DNA of 64,000 nt, from the NCBI RefSeq assembly GCF_002277895.1, contig NZ_CP022998.1, positions 3,515,501 to 3,579,500 of the forward strand, given 5' to 3'. This DNA comes from Rhizobium sp. 11515TR. GTDB lineage: Bacteria; Pseudomonadota; Alphaproteobacteria; Rhizobiales; Rhizobiaceae. Shown here piece by piece: positions 8,296 to 17,202 of this stretch. A model generated the notes under the pieces. The model was not told the DNA's origin. It searched no databases and saw nothing but the letters and a program-made list of their open reading frames with translations. Numbering within the stretch: the first letter of the stretch is position 1; each line of letters begins with the position of its first letter. Both the position numbers and the translations under genes were made by a program.

Positions 8296-8667
8296 TAAAA
8301 ACCCCGATCCCCTATGGCAGCACGGTGCCAGAGCAGATTTCGTCTTGCAAGATATGTCGCGTGGATTTTCATGGCCATTTGAAAATACAACGCAATTGTC
8401 GGCGACTTGTTCGCCGGTGGCCACCTTCATCCGTCTCTGTTGAGATATTCCGCTTGCGATCAAGCCGGAGAGATAGTCTTTCGAAGATATGGCGGTACCG
8501 ATGCTCCGGACTGGGCCCGCCTCCGCCCAGCCGACATCTTGCCGATACCCGCCACTCCCTTCACTGCCTCTGACAGACGGAAAGCGTTCAATTCGCCGCT
8601 TCCCGTTAATATCTTCGATATTAGAACATGCCATATTAGTGAAAATATAAGTCAAGGAGCCAGCGCG
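8296..8667. other. Intergenic region between divergent genes
   Basis: This stretch of 372 bases separates the exported Cys-rich protein from the PilZ gene and must hold both promoters. The right part (about 8600-8655) is AT-rich and the more likely promoter area for the PilZ gene. The open frames crossing it look like extensions without their own ribosome sites. No repeat or RNA gene was recognised. Confidence 0.45.
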
Positions 8668-8922
8668 ATGACGGCATTCTCACCCGAAGGCCGGGTAGCC
8701 ATCCGAAAGCGAACGCTTCTCGGCGCGAAAATCATATTTAACGACGGCCACTCGGTCTTTGATTGCCTCGTCCGAAACCTGTCCGATACCGGCGCCATGA
8801 TCCAGATCGAAAACCCTCTGGCCGCGCCCAACGCCTTCAACCTGCAGCTTTCGGACGAGAGGCTGTTGGCCTGCGCAGTGCGCTGGCGAAAAATCAACAG
8901 CATGGGCGTCGAGTTTATATGA
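8668..8922 (+). CDS. Stand-alone PilZ domain protein, probable c-di-GMP receptor
   Basis: An 84-residue protein that is little more than one PilZ domain. Both c-di-GMP-binding motifs are visible: RxxxR as RVAIR (about residues 9-13) and [DN]xSxxG as NLSDTG near residue 38. The final strand reads CAVRWRKINSMGVEFI, as is usual for PilZ domains. AAGGAG lies eight bases before the ATG, so this start is preferred over the frame open from 8407. The likely role is to bind cyclic di-GMP and pass the signal to a partner affecting motility, exopolysaccharide or attachment. The partner is not visible nearby. Confidence 0.85.
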   Translation: MTAFSPEGRVAIRKRTLLGAKIIFNDGHSVFDCLVRNLSDTGAMIQIENPLAAPNAFNLQLSDERLLACAVRWRKINSMGVEFI

Positions 8923-9129
8923 GGGCGCCCCTCGCCGGCTAGTGCCATGGCCGCCTCGCAAAACATGGGTACCGCAAGAGCTACGGACCAACCTGATATG
9001 GAATTGTCGGCAATATCCCGGATCGCAGTTGCCTCCCTGCCGATCAGGTTCGCCCGGAACAAATAAGCCGCACAATGCATTCCCAGGCATATGGCACCTC
9101 TGCCGAATTGGCTTGTGAAGGAGACGGCT

Positions 9130-9339
9130 ATGAACCAGGACACCATTGATAGGCTCGATACAATCGGCCAACAGCTGCATGATCGAGCTCTTGCTCTGTC
9201 CCAGTCGCAATCCCAGGAAGGCCAGGACCATGCCCTCATGATGTCGGCATTGGCGACCTTGGCAGCGGCGGTGCGAACCTTGGACGACGACATGGCCCGG
9301 CTCGACGGCCCCAAAGGGATTGGAGCAGCTGGCTCGTGA
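9130..9339 (+). CDS. Small hypothetical helical protein
   Basis: A 69-residue protein with AAGGAGA five bases before its ATG. The sequence is helical and rich in Ala, Leu, Gln and Asp (DRLDTIGQQLHDRALALSQS, then AALATLAAAVRTLDDDMARL-like repeats), which suggests a short coiled coil. There is no signal peptide, membrane segment or recognised domain. It stands alone between the PilZ gene and the tRNA gene. Confidence 0.55.
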   Translation: MNQDTIDRLDTIGQQLHDRALALSQSQSQEGQDHALMMSALATLAAAVRTLDDDMARLDGPKGIGAAGS

Positions 9340-9436
9340 ATTTGGCGCTTTCAAATGCCGAATGGGTTTAGCTTCCGCGCCCCCTAGCAAACGAGCACTC
9401 TTTTAGGCAACCGTACAGAATTGTTGGGGGGACGTA

Positions 9437-9513
9437 TGGTAGCGGAGGAGGGATTTGAACCCCCGACACAAGGATTATGATTCCTCTGCTCTGACCTACT
9501 GAGCTACTCCGCC
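9437..9513 (-). tRNA. tRNA-Met (anticodon CAU), elongator type
   Basis: A 77-base cloverleaf including an encoded CCA. The acceptor stem GGCGGAG pairs with CTCCGCT, the D stem is GCTC/GAGC, the anticodon stem GAGGA/TCCTT encloses loop ATCATAA with anticodon CAT, and the T loop is TTCAAAT. A CAU anticodon could mean initiator, elongator Met or the Ile tRNA modified to lysidine. The first acceptor pair is G-U, so the C-A mismatch of an initiator is absent. Acceptor positions 4-5 are G-G, not the C-C recognised by TilS in E. coli tRNA-Ile2. Elongator Met is therefore the best call. Confidence 0.9.
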
Positions 9514-9677
9514 ACGCCGTGTTTGCTGTTTAGCAGCGAACACAAAGGTCAAACGAACCGCCTGCTCGAAAAGCGCTGGCTCGTCGGTTGAGCGGCTTAT
9601 AAGGTGCGGTTCGGCTTGGTGTCAAGCGGATGATTTGGAAAAATCAGTGGTTTCTCCAAACCGATCTTATCTATCGT

Positions 9678-10877
9678 TCAAGCAGCGACCGGGCTTGCCA
9701 GCAGCGCCTTCAAGGAAGCTTCCGCCATCGGCTCACGCTCCGAGCGTTCGATGAAGCCGCCGCCGTAGACGCGCGCGTCGTCGCCGGGTGCTGAATAGAG
9801 CGCGCAAGCCTGGCCGGGAGCCACGCCGGCTTCGCCGACGGTAAGATCGACATAGATGCCACTGGCACCGGCATGCAGCACAGCCGGCGACGGTGCGCGG
9901 GTCGAGCGGACCTTGGCGAAACAGGCAAAGCCCTCGCTGGAAGCGGCCTGCTCCAGCGGTTCGTCGCCCAGCCAGTTGACATCGCGCAGATAGACGCGAT
10001 GCGTTTCCAGCGCTTCCTTGGGGCCGACGATGACGCGCCGCGAGCGGGCGTCGAGATAGACGACGTAGAGCGGCTCGCCTGTGGCCACACCGATGCCGCG
10101 GCGCTGGCCGATCGTATAATGCAGGATGCCCTCGTGCTGCCCGAGCACGCGGCCGTCGAGGTGGACGATCTCGCCGGCAAGTGCCGCATTCGGCTTCAGC
10201 TTGGCGATGACATCGGAATATTTGCCCTGCGGCACGAAACAGATGTCCTGGCTATCGGCCTTCTTGGCGACGACAAGGCCCATTTCCTCGGCAAGCGCGC
10301 GGGTTTCGGCCTTTGGCATGCCGCCGAGCGGAAAGCGCAGATAATCGATCTGCTCCTGCGTCGTGGCAAAGAGGAAATAGCTTTGATCGCGATCGGCATC
10401 GGCCGGGCGATAGAGAGCGCGGCGATGCGGATGCTCCGGCGATGGATTGGGGCGCGAGCGGATGTAATGGCCGGTTGCCAGCGCATCGGCGCCGAGTTCC
10501 TTGGCCGTCGCAAGCAGATCGGCGAACTTGACGGTCTGGTTGCAGGCAACGCAGGGGATCGGTGTTTCGCCGGCCACATAGCTTTCGGCGAAGGGATTGA
10601 TCACCGTCTCGCGGAAGCGCTTTTCATAGTCGAGCACATAATGCGGGATGCCGAGCGTTTCGCAGACGCGGCGCGCATCGTCGATATCCTGGCCGGCGCA
10701 ACAGGAGCCGGCGCGATGCACCGCGGCGCCATGGTCATAGAGCTGCAGCGTGATGCCGAGCACATCATAGCCCTGCCGCTTCAAAATGCCGGCAACGACG
10801 GAGCTGTCGACACCGCCCGACATGGCGACGACGACGCGGGTATCTTCCGGCCTCTTGTCAAAATCCAGTGTATTCAC
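9678..10877 (-). CDS. mnmA: tRNA-specific 2-thiouridylase MnmA
   Basis: A 399-residue cytoplasmic enzyme that puts the 2-thio group on U34 of tRNA-Lys, -Glu and -Gln, using ATP and a sulfur relay. The ATP-pyrophosphatase loop SGGVDSS is at about 20-26. The two catalytic cysteines are in PCVACN (about 109) and DICFVP (about 213), with DSQDICF as a family hallmark. Length is normal, with about 30 extra residues at the C-terminus. It lies 164 bases from the tRNA-Met gene and in the same direction. Upstream is a region with a dispersed palindrome. No operon partner is evident. Confidence 0.95.
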   Translation of the reverse strand: MNTLDFDKRPEDTRVVVAMSGGVDSSVVAGILKRQGYDVLGITLQLYDHGAAVHRAGSCCAGQDIDDARRVCETLGIPHYVLDYEKRFRETVINPFAESYVAGETPIPCVACNQTVKFADLLATAKELGADALATGHYIRSRPNPSPEHPHRRALYRPADADRDQSYFLFATTQEQIDYLRFPLGGMPKAETRALAEEMGLVVAKKADSQDICFVPQGKYSDVIAKLKPNAALAGEIVHLDGRVLGQHEGILHYTIGQRRGIGVATGEPLYVVYLDARSRRVIVGPKEALETHRVYLRDVNWLGDEPLEQAASSEGFACFAKVRSTRAPSPAVLHAGASGIYVDLTVGEAGVAPGQACALYSAPGDDARVYGGGFIERSEREPMAEASLKALLASPVAA

Positions 10878-10970
10878 GGTCGTTGCCGCCAGTCTTGAAC
10901 GATCTTCGATGCTGTCCGTAGCGGGATGACCTTTCTTCGAAATGTCGTCACGCTCTCACGATTTCATTTC

Positions 10971-11015
10971 GCATGATCTGATCCAAAAACCGCTGTACAC
11001 TTTTCGGGATCATGC
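10971..11015. repeat. Dispersed palindromic repeat
   Basis: GCATGATC at 10971-10978 is matched by GATCATGC at 11008-11015, with a centre of the type CCAAAAACCGCTGTACACTTTTCGG. This is the style of short palindrome scattered between genes in rhizobia. Related elements sit at 48082-48133 and 59028-59074. It lies between mnmA and the phospholipid operon. Confidence 0.6.
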
Positions 11016-11154
11016 TTCCTGCCGCCGGATGCCATGCAAAAGCGGCGAATTTTCATCACACGGAGCCTTTAAGCCGCTCTTTGCAGCCAGCCTCAATTGT
11101 GGACGGATATAGAAAGGATTGCCAACCCATGCAAGGGGTGGGCGAAATCGCGAA

Positions 11155-11808
11155 TCATCCCTTTGCTTTCAAATGCCGGATCAAATTGCGGCTGCGCCGC
11201 AGAACTGTCACCACCGATCCGATGGCGACGATCCAGAGCGCAATGGTCAAAACCCAGCTGCTGCCGCTCCATAGCGCCTCGATGATCGAGAGCAAAGCCG
11301 CAGCCGTGGCGATCGCCATGCGATGCTGCTTGGCCATCGGGCCGCCGAAATCGCTCGGATTGCCCGTGGCGCGTCCGAGTTCGCGAACATAGGCGGTCAA
11401 CACGGCAAAGGCAGCCGACGCCCAGCCGAGGCCTGGCATTGCAATGCCATAGCCGATGCCGGCAAAGATGAGGATATCGGCGATCCGATCCGGGAACTCG
11501 TTCCAGAACGGCCCATCGGCTTCACCCTTCCCACCCTCAACCGCTACCATGCCATCAAGCAGGTTGCAGAGCAGGCGCAGCTGGCAGAACAAGGCGGCAA
11601 GGATCAGCAGGACCACTCGCATACCGAGACTATCGGCGGCGGCGGAGAGCCAGAACGAAGCCCCTGCTAGCGCCGCCATGGCCATGCTCGCCTGCGAGAT
11701 CTGGTTCGGCGTTACCGAAAGCGCGGTCATGCGCCGCGCCAGCATCTGAGCCCACCGCGTATTTCGGCTCGCCAGCGGTCGTCTGTCGCCCATGCCCTCG
11801 CCTGTCAT
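11155..11808 (-). CDS. CDP-alcohol phosphatidyltransferase-like membrane protein with degenerate motif
   Basis: A 217-residue protein with four to six hydrophobic segments. The family motif is D-x2-D-G-x2-A-R-x8-G-x3-D-x3-D. Here the same spacing is kept near residues 82-107 (NLLDGMVAV..., then GPFWNEFPD), but the first Asp is Asn, the Arg is Val and the third Asp is Asn. Asp 2 and Asp 4 remain. Normal members join a CDP-linked lipid to an alcohol, so this one may have changed substrate or lost activity. It is the last gene of a four-gene operon with plsC, cdsA and a small membrane protein, which supports a role in phospholipid metabolism. Confidence 0.75.
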   Translation of the reverse strand: MTGEGMGDRRPLASRNTRWAQMLARRMTALSVTPNQISQASMAMAALAGASFWLSAAADSLGMRVVLLILAALFCQLRLLCNLLDGMVAVEGGKGEADGPFWNEFPDRIADILIFAGIGYGIAMPGLGWASAAFAVLTAYVRELGRATGNPSDFGGPMAKQHRMAIATAAALLSIIEALWSGSSWVLTIALWIVAIGSVVTVLRRSRNLIRHLKAKG

Positions 11809-11814
11809 CGCTCC

Positions 11815-12216
11815 TCACCTTTCATGACTTCGCAACCTTCCGCCCGAGATCGAGTAATTATAGATCGCCGCATAGCTGGAGGAGACCAGCAGTGGCACGG
11901 CAATGGTCTTCAGGATCTCCGGTGTGCCGCTCAGCGCATGGATGAGAACCAGGATGGTCGCCGAGCCCAGGCAGGCGATCATCGGCGGCGCCCAAAGGCA
12001 CAGAAGGCCACTGAATCGCCGCGACAAAGCCTCGACCACGGATTTCAGGAACAATGTCAGGCAGCCCGAAAGCACGCCCTGCACGAAGCCCGCAATCAGT
12101 GGCCGCGGCATCGGGTGCATGCGATTGGCAAAGACCGCCCAGCCGCCCATGGCGAGAAAGGCGAAAAGCACGTGCACGATGCTGCTGCCGGCAAGCGCTT
12201 TCAGCTTCCCGCTCAT
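11815..12216 (-). CDS. Small integral membrane protein of the cdsA operon
   Basis: A 133-residue protein with about four predicted membrane segments (VLFAFLAMGGWAVFA, LIAGFVQGVLSGCLTLF, APPMIACLGSATILVLI, VPLLVSSSYAAIYNYS). Its ATG overlaps the cdsA stop (ATGA), so its translation is probably coupled. The frame is open far upstream, but that part is the shadow of cdsA. The family is not recognised. The position between cdsA and the transferase-like gene suggests a role in lipid handling, which is inference only. Confidence 0.72.
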   Translation of the reverse strand: MSGKLKALAGSSIVHVLFAFLAMGGWAVFANRMHPMPRPLIAGFVQGVLSGCLTLFLKSVVEALSRRFSGLLCLWAPPMIACLGSATILVLIHALSGTPEILKTIAVPLLVSSSYAAIYNYSISGGRLRSHER

Positions 12217-13163
12217 GACAGCGACCACCAGTAGCGCACGAGATGGAAGAAGATCGGCGCGGAGAAGACGACCGAGTCCAACCGGTCGATCAGCCCACCA
12301 TGCCCTTCGATCAGATGCCCCCAATCCTTGACGCCGCGATCCCGTTTGATCGCCGACATCACGAGGCCACCGAAGAAGCCCATGATGGTGATGATGAAGG
12401 CGAGCAGCCCGGCCTGCAGCGGCGTGAACGGCGTCACCCACCAGAGCGCCGCGCCGATCAAGGAGGCGCTGATGACACCGCCCACGAAGCCTTCCACCGT
12501 CTTCGATGGAGACAGCCGTGGCGCGATCTTCGTTTTCCCGAACAACTTGCCCCAGACATATTGCAGGACGTCGCTGAGCTGCACGACGATCACCAGGAAG
12601 GCGATCAGCAGCACGTTGCGGCCCTCGTAGCCGGGAATATGCAGCGTCAGCAGCGCCGGCACATGCGAGGCGCAGAAGACGCAGATCATCAGCGCCCATT
12701 GCACTTCGGCGATGCGCACCAGAAACCGCTCGGTATCGCCGCGCAGCACCGCGATGATCGGCATCAAAAGGAAGGCGTAGACGGGAATGAAGATCGAATA
12801 GATGCCGTATTGCTCGGCCCAGAGCAGGTAATATTGCACCGGCAGGGCGCCGAAGAAGGCAGCGGCAAGCGCCCAATGATCCGCCCGCTTCGTGTTGATC
12901 AACGTCACGAATTCGCGCAGAGCCGCAAAGGAGCAGAAGGCAAACAGCAGGATGACACCGGCATGGCCGGCAATGAAGGCGATGCCGATCAGCACCACCA
13001 TCACCCACCAGGCCTTGATGCGCGCATTCAGGTTTTCGATCGCGGCATTCGATCCGTCGGGCGACAGACGCTGTTCCAGCACGTAGCCGATGACCGAGGC
13101 GACGATCAGGACGCCGAAAATGCCAAGAACGAGATGGATCAGATCGGCACTTGCCGCACCCAT
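12213..13163 (-). CDS. cdsA: Phosphatidate cytidylyltransferase CdsA
   Basis: A 316-residue inner-membrane enzyme that makes CDP-diacylglycerol from phosphatidic acid and CTP. The family signature is complete near residues 267-297: SAIKRDRGVKDWG, then EGHGGLIDRLDS. About eight hydrophobic segments fit the known topology. It is longer than the E. coli enzyme and starts with an extra membrane segment. It lies two bases after plsC and overlaps the next gene by four bases, so plsC and cdsA carry out successive steps from one transcript. Rhizobia often have a second cdsA near the lipid A genes, so this may be a paralogue. Confidence 0.9.
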   Translation of the reverse strand: MGAASADLIHLVLGIFGVLIVASVIGYVLEQRLSPDGSNAAIENLNARIKAWWVMVVLIGIAFIAGHAGVILLFAFCSFAALREFVTLINTKRADHWALAAAFFGALPVQYYLLWAEQYGIYSIFIPVYAFLLMPIIAVLRGDTERFLVRIAEVQWALMICVFCASHVPALLTLHIPGYEGRNVLLIAFLVIVVQLSDVLQYVWGKLFGKTKIAPRLSPSKTVEGFVGGVISASLIGAALWWVTPFTPLQAGLLAFIITIMGFFGGLVMSAIKRDRGVKDWGHLIEGHGGLIDRLDSVVFSAPIFFHLVRYWWSLS

Positions 13164-13165
13164 GC

Positions 13166-13849
13166 TTAGTCTCCCGCCCGCTTGGGCGCCAACGCTAGCA
13201 AGGCCGCTTCGGCTCTTGCCAGGAACTCCGCCTTTTCCTCGGTCTCGCCGATATGCAGCGCCTCACCGAAGGTGACCGTGCAGATCAGCGGAATGGGCAC
13301 GAACTCACCCTTGGGCATGACGCGATTGAGGTTATCGATCCAGACGGGAATGAGATCGATATCCGGCCGGGCCTGAGCAAGATGGAAAAGCCCGCTCTTG
13401 AAGGGCTGCAGCGGCTGATCGGTGAGATTGCGCGTGCCCTCTGGAAACAGGATCAGTGAAGAGCCTGCATCGAGCGCCTGCGTCATCTGGGTGACCGGAT
13501 CTTCCTTGCGTGCCTCGCGATCCCGCTCGATCAGCACCGCATTGAAGACATCCCGACCGATGAAGCTGTTCAGCGGGGATTTCAGCCAATAATCCGCGCC
13601 TGCCACCGGGCGCACGCGTCGGCGCAATCGCGGCGGCAGGACGGTCCAGATCAGGATGAAGTCACCATGGCTGGAATGATTGGCGAAATAGACGCAGCGG
13701 CGGGTTTGCATGCCACTCTCGGGCCAGATCGCCCGAACGGCGGTGATGGCCCGCGCAAACAGAACGATCGCCACCGAGACCGGCTTCGCCAGCCATTCGA
13801 TCGGCGTACCCATTCCTTCCCCAAGGATGTTCTTCCGCAAAGCCTCCAT
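13166..13849 (-). CDS. 1-acyl-sn-glycerol-3-phosphate acyltransferase (PlsC family)
   Basis: A protein of about 227 residues that transfers an acyl group to lysophosphatidic acid to give phosphatidic acid. Motif I NHSSHGD (H-x4-D) and motif III FPEGTR are both visible, with a hydrophobic segment near the N-terminus that holds it on the membrane. The start is uncertain: the frame is open to 13909, the ATG at 13849 gives MEALRKN, and the ATG at 13813 has a GGGGA close before it. It is the first gene of the operon plsC-cdsA-membrane protein-transferase-like, so the first two genes follow the order of the pathway. Confidence 0.85.
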   Translation of the reverse strand: MEALRKNILGEGMGTPIEWLAKPVSVAIVLFARAITAVRAIWPESGMQTRRCVYFANHSSHGDFILIWTVLPPRLRRRVRPVAGADYWLKSPLNSFIGRDVFNAVLIERDREARKEDPVTQMTQALDAGSSLILFPEGTRNLTDQPLQPFKSGLFHLAQARPDIDLIPVWIDNLNRVMPKGEFVPIPLICTVTFGEALHIGETEEKAEFLARAEAALLALAPKRAGD

Positions 13850-13923
13850 GACATAGAGATATGCGCGTTTCCTCGCCCCCGATAGCCTGCACGCCGGGCT
13901 TATCCACAACCCTCACAACCATG

Positions 13924-13960
13924 AAAAAAGCCCGGCGCAACTCATGTCGCGCCGGGCTTT
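13924..13960 (-). terminator. Rho-independent terminator of serA
   Basis: A 12-base-pair stem (13927-13938 with 13949-13960, core AGCCCGGCGC) with a loop of about ten bases, followed on the minus strand by a run of T. It lies 61 bases past the serA stop and before the start of the plsC operon, which is also read on the minus strand. Confidence 0.85.
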
Positions 13961-14021
13961 CGGATTGGCTCTTGGGAGGAGCAAACTCTGTGGCTGCCGC
14001 CCTTCTTCAGGGCGGGCAGGC

Positions 14022-15617
14022 TCAGTCGACGTTGAACACCAGCGGCTTCGCCTGACGGATCGCCTGATGTGCCGTCAGCTTGCCGAGCACCTCATCACTA
14101 ATCGGACCGTCGACATAGAGAAGCGCGATGGCATCGCCGCCCTGCTTGTCGCGTCCGAGCTGGAAGTTGGCGATATTGACGCCGGCAGAGCCGAGCGTCG
14201 TGCCGATGAAGCCGATCATGCCGGGAACGTCGGTATTGGCGATATAGACCATGTGGTTGCCGACATCGGCATCGAGGTTGATGCCCTTGATCTGGATGAA
14301 GCGCGGCTTGCCATCCGAGAAGACAGTGCCGGCGACGGAACGCGTCATGCTATCTGTCGTCACGGTCAGCTTGATGTAGCCGTCATAGACGCCAGTCTTG
14401 TCGCGCTTGACCTCGGCCAGCACGATGCCCTTTTCCTTGATCATGATCGGCGCCGAAACCATGTTGACGTCGGCAACCTGATTGCGGATCAGGCCGGCAA
14501 GCAGCGCGCTCGTCAGAGCCTTGGTGTTCATGTTGGCGGTGACGCCATCATAGAGAATCTCGATTTCCTTGATCGGATCGTCCGTGACTTGACCGACGAA
14601 GGCGCCGAGAACATCGGCAAGCTTGATGAACGGCTTCAGGATCGGCGCTTCCTCAGCGGTGATCGAGGGCATGTTGATGGCGTTCGAGACGGCGCCCTTG
14701 ACGAGATAGTCCGCCATCTGCTCGGCGACCTGAAGAGCGACGTTTTCCTGCGCTTCCGTCGTGGAGGCACCGAGATGCGGCGTGCAGACGACGTTCGGCA
14801 GACCGAAGAGCGGGCTTTCCTTGGCAGGCTCGACTTCGAACACGTCGAAGGCCGCACCGGCGACGTGGCCTGCTTTGATGGCGGCAGCAAGGGCTGCCTC
14901 ATCGACGAGACCCCCGCGGGCGCAGTTGATGATGCGCACGCCCTGCTTCATCTTGGCGATCGCAGAGGCGTCGATGATGTTGCGGGTCTTGTCGGTCAGC
15001 GGCACATGCAGCGTGATGAAGTCGGCGCCGGCGAAGAGTTCATCGAGCTCGACCTTGGTAACGCCCATTTCCTCGGCGCGCTCCTTCGACAGGAAGGGGT
15101 CGTAGGCCAGGACATGCATCTTCAGACCAAGAGCGCGGGCAATCACGATGGAACCGATATTGCCGGCGCCGATGATGCCGAGCGTCTTGCCGGTGATTTC
15201 GACACCCATGAACTTCGACTTTTCCCACTTGCCGGCCTGGGTCGAGGCATCGGCAGCCGGAAGCTGGCGGGCAACGGCAAACATCAGCGCAATGGCGTGT
15301 TCGGCGGTCGTGATCGAATTGCCGAACGGCGTGTTCATGACGATGATACCGCGGCGCGAGGCGGCCGGAATATCGACATTGTCGACGCCGATGCCGGCGC
15401 GGCCGACGACCTTGAGGTTCTTCGCCGCTTCGATGATCTTCTCCGTCACCTTGGTGGCGGAACGGATGGCAAGACCATCGTAATTGCCGATGATTTCGAA
15501 CAGCCGGTCCTTGTCCTTACCAAGCTGCGGCTGGAAATCGACTTCGACGCCGCGATCGCGGAAGATCTGAACGGCGGTTTCCGACAATTCGTCGGATACG
15601 AGAACGCGAGGTGCCAT
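14022..15617 (-). CDS. serA: D-3-phosphoglycerate dehydrogenase SerA
   Basis: A 531-residue enzyme for the first step of serine synthesis, oxidising 3-phosphoglycerate with NAD. The nucleotide motif GIIGAGNIGS lies at about 147-156. The catalytic Arg is in NCARGGLVDE, Glu in VFEVEP and His in CTPHLGAST. After the catalytic core come an intervening domain and a C-terminal ACT domain (about 455-531), giving the long type found in alphaproteobacteria and actinobacteria. The ACT domain is where serine feedback would act. GGAGG lies five bases before the ATG. It follows serC in the same direction, so serC-serA form a serine operon. The long open frame on the opposite strand is a shadow. Confidence 0.96.
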   Translation of the reverse strand: MAPRVLVSDELSETAVQIFRDRGVEVDFQPQLGKDKDRLFEIIGNYDGLAIRSATKVTEKIIEAAKNLKVVGRAGIGVDNVDIPAASRRGIIVMNTPFGNSITTAEHAIALMFAVARQLPAADASTQAGKWEKSKFMGVEITGKTLGIIGAGNIGSIVIARALGLKMHVLAYDPFLSKERAEEMGVTKVELDELFAGADFITLHVPLTDKTRNIIDASAIAKMKQGVRIINCARGGLVDEAALAAAIKAGHVAGAAFDVFEVEPAKESPLFGLPNVVCTPHLGASTTEAQENVALQVAEQMADYLVKGAVSNAINMPSITAEEAPILKPFIKLADVLGAFVGQVTDDPIKEIEILYDGVTANMNTKALTSALLAGLIRNQVADVNMVSAPIMIKEKGIVLAEVKRDKTGVYDGYIKLTVTTDSMTRSVAGTVFSDGKPRFIQIKGINLDADVGNHMVYIANTDVPGMIGFIGTTLGSAGVNIANFQLGRDKQGGDAIALLYVDGPISDEVLGKLTAHQAIRQAKPLVFNVD

Positions 15618-15716
15618 GGAGGCCTCCTGAAAAGTCAGCTAAGACGAGCAATCCCACGAAATGCGAACGGCTTTCCGGTCGGAATTGCATGAAAACAATG
15701 AGAATTCGGAATGCTC

Positions 15717-15740
15717 GGCTCCGCCTGTCGGGGCGGAGCC
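15717..15740 (-). other. GC-rich hairpin between serC and serA
   Basis: GGCTCCGCC (15717-15725) pairs perfectly with GGCGGAGCC (15732-15740). No T run follows on the minus strand, so it is probably not a full terminator. It may slow or partly stop transcription between serC and serA or protect the serC mRNA end. Confidence 0.5.
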
Positions 15741-15756
15741 ATAAACGCTTCAAACC

Positions 15757-16935
15757 TCAGGCAGCAGCCTGAGAGAGCGTCGCCTTCTGCGTTTCGAAAG
15801 CCCAGGCGAGCCAGGGCATCAGCTTCTGCATGTCGGAAGCTTCGATCGTTGCACCCGCCCAGATGCGCAGGCCCGACGGCGCGTCGCGATAATGGCCGAC
15901 GTCATAGGCGACGCCTTCCTTCTCAAGGAGCGCAACCAGGCCCTTGGCGAAATTCGCCTGGCCATCGGCATCGAGAGCGACGACATCCTTATCGACGATC
16001 TTCAGGCAGACTGACGTGTTGGACGCCGTCTCGGCCTTGACGGCGAGATTGGCGATCCAGTCGTTGGCGGCAACGAAATCGTGAATGACCTTGGCATTGG
16101 CATCGGCGCGGCCGATCAGCGCCTTGAGCCCGCCGAGGTCCTTGGCCCAGAGGAGAGCATCGATATAGTCTTCGACACAAAGCATCGAAGGCGTATTGAT
16201 CGTCTCGCCGGTGAAGATGCCTTCGATCAGCTTGCCGCCGCTGGTCATGCGGAAGATCTTCGGCAGCGGCCAGGCCGGCTGATAGGTCGTCAGGCGCTCG
16301 ACGGCGCGCGGCGACAGGATGATGACGCCATGGGCACCTTCGCCGCCCAGAACCTTCTGCCAGGAGAAGGTGACGACATCGAGCTTGGCAAAATCGAGGT
16401 TCTGAGCGAAGGCTGCCGAGGTGGCGTCGCAGATCGTCAGGCCCTTGCGGTCGGCCGGGATGAAATCAGCGTTCGGAACGCGCACACCGGAGGTGGTGCC
16501 GTTCCAGGTGAAGACCACGTCGCGGTCGAAATCGACAGCGGAAAGATCTGGCAGCTCGCCGTAACCGGCTTCAAGCTTGCGAACGTCCTTGAGCTTCAGC
16601 TGCTTGACGACGTCGGTAACCCAGCCGGCACCGAAGCTTTCCCAAGCGAGCATGTCGACACCGCGTTCGCCGAGCAGCGACCAAAGCGCCATTTCGACGG
16701 CGCCGGTATCGGAAGCGGGAACGATGCCGATGCGGTAATCCGCCGGCACTTCCAGAATTTCGCGAGTTAGATCAATGGCCTGCTTCAGCTTTGCCTTGCC
16801 GACTTTCGCACGGTGCGAACGGCCAAGAGCCGCATCGGAAAGAGCGTTAAGCGTCCAACCGGGACGCTTCGAGCATGGACCAGAAGAGAAATGGGTATTA
16901 TTCGGACGGATGTCCGGCTTGGCGAGCTTAGTCAT
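15757..16935 (-). CDS. serC: Phosphoserine aminotransferase SerC
   Basis: A 392-residue PLP-dependent enzyme, the second step of serine synthesis, turning 3-phosphohydroxypyruvate into phosphoserine with glutamate. The PLP lysine is K194 in [11 protein letters not shown], and the preceding DATSAAFA holds the Asp that contacts the cofactor nitrogen. The start [16 protein letters not shown] is typical of the alphaproteobacterial type, which is longer and distinct from the E. coli enzyme. The ribosome site GAGAGGA lies in a small hairpin just before the ATG (see the leader). serA follows 139 bases downstream. Confidence 0.95.
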   Translation of the reverse strand: MTKLAKPDIRPNNTHFSSGPCSKRPGWTLNALSDAALGRSHRAKVGKAKLKQAIDLTREILEVPADYRIGIVPASDTGAVEMALWSLLGERGVDMLAWESFGAGWVTDVVKQLKLKDVRKLEAGYGELPDLSAVDFDRDVVFTWNGTTSGVRVPNADFIPADRKGLTICDATSAAFAQNLDFAKLDVVTFSWQKVLGGEGAHGVIILSPRAVERLTTYQPAWPLPKIFRMTSGGKLIEGIFTGETINTPSMLCVEDYIDALLWAKDLGGLKALIGRADANAKVIHDFVAANDWIANLAVKAETASNTSVCLKIVDKDVVALDADGQANFAKGLVALLEKEGVAYDVGHYRDAPSGLRIWAGATIEASDMQKLMPWLAWAFETQKATLSQAAA

Positions 16936-16938
16936 AAT

Positions 16939-16985
16939 GCTATCCTCTCAGATAGAAAGCCCTTCGTTGGGGAAGGGTGTCCCGC
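16939..16985 (-). ncRNA. Structured serC leader, resembles the serC RNA motif
   Basis: On the minus strand just before serC there are two stem-loops: CCCTTC/GAAGGG (16960-16977), followed by CTTTCT, then CTATC/GATAG (16940-16955), whose loop carries the ribosome-binding GAGAGG. A conserved RNA element called the serC motif has been described in this position in alphaproteobacteria. The match in place and layout suggests the same element. Hiding the ribosome site in a loop suggests translational control, but its ligand or signal is not known. Confidence 0.6.
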
Positions 16986-17202
16986 CGCCGGATATATTGG
17001 AAGCCGCCCGCAAGCGCAATAGCAAAAATTATGGATGGCACTCCCTCACGAAGTCGTGCAGAAAGTGTGATGACATGCAAGTTACGCGCAATGGAAATAA
17101 GCCAAATTTGGTTCCATAAAAGCTGGATTCCGTGCAGACGCGCAATCATATAAGACGGTGCGCGCGCCGATTTTGCGCAGACAGAAATAACAAGTGTGCC
17201 CG

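Noticed and set aside
8680..9390. 236-residue minus-strand frame over the PilZ gene
   Set aside because: It lies opposite two plus-strand genes with ribosome sites, and its translation shows no domain.
9437..9513. Lysidine-type tRNA-Ile (CAU) as partner of tilS
   Set aside because: The acceptor stem has G-G at positions 4-5, not the C-C expected for the TilS substrate; elongator tRNA-Met fits better.
13944..15692. 582-residue open frame on the plus strand opposite serA
   Set aside because: It covers an intact serA on the minus strand; the frame is open because of high GC codon use. It has no ribosome site or recognisable domain.
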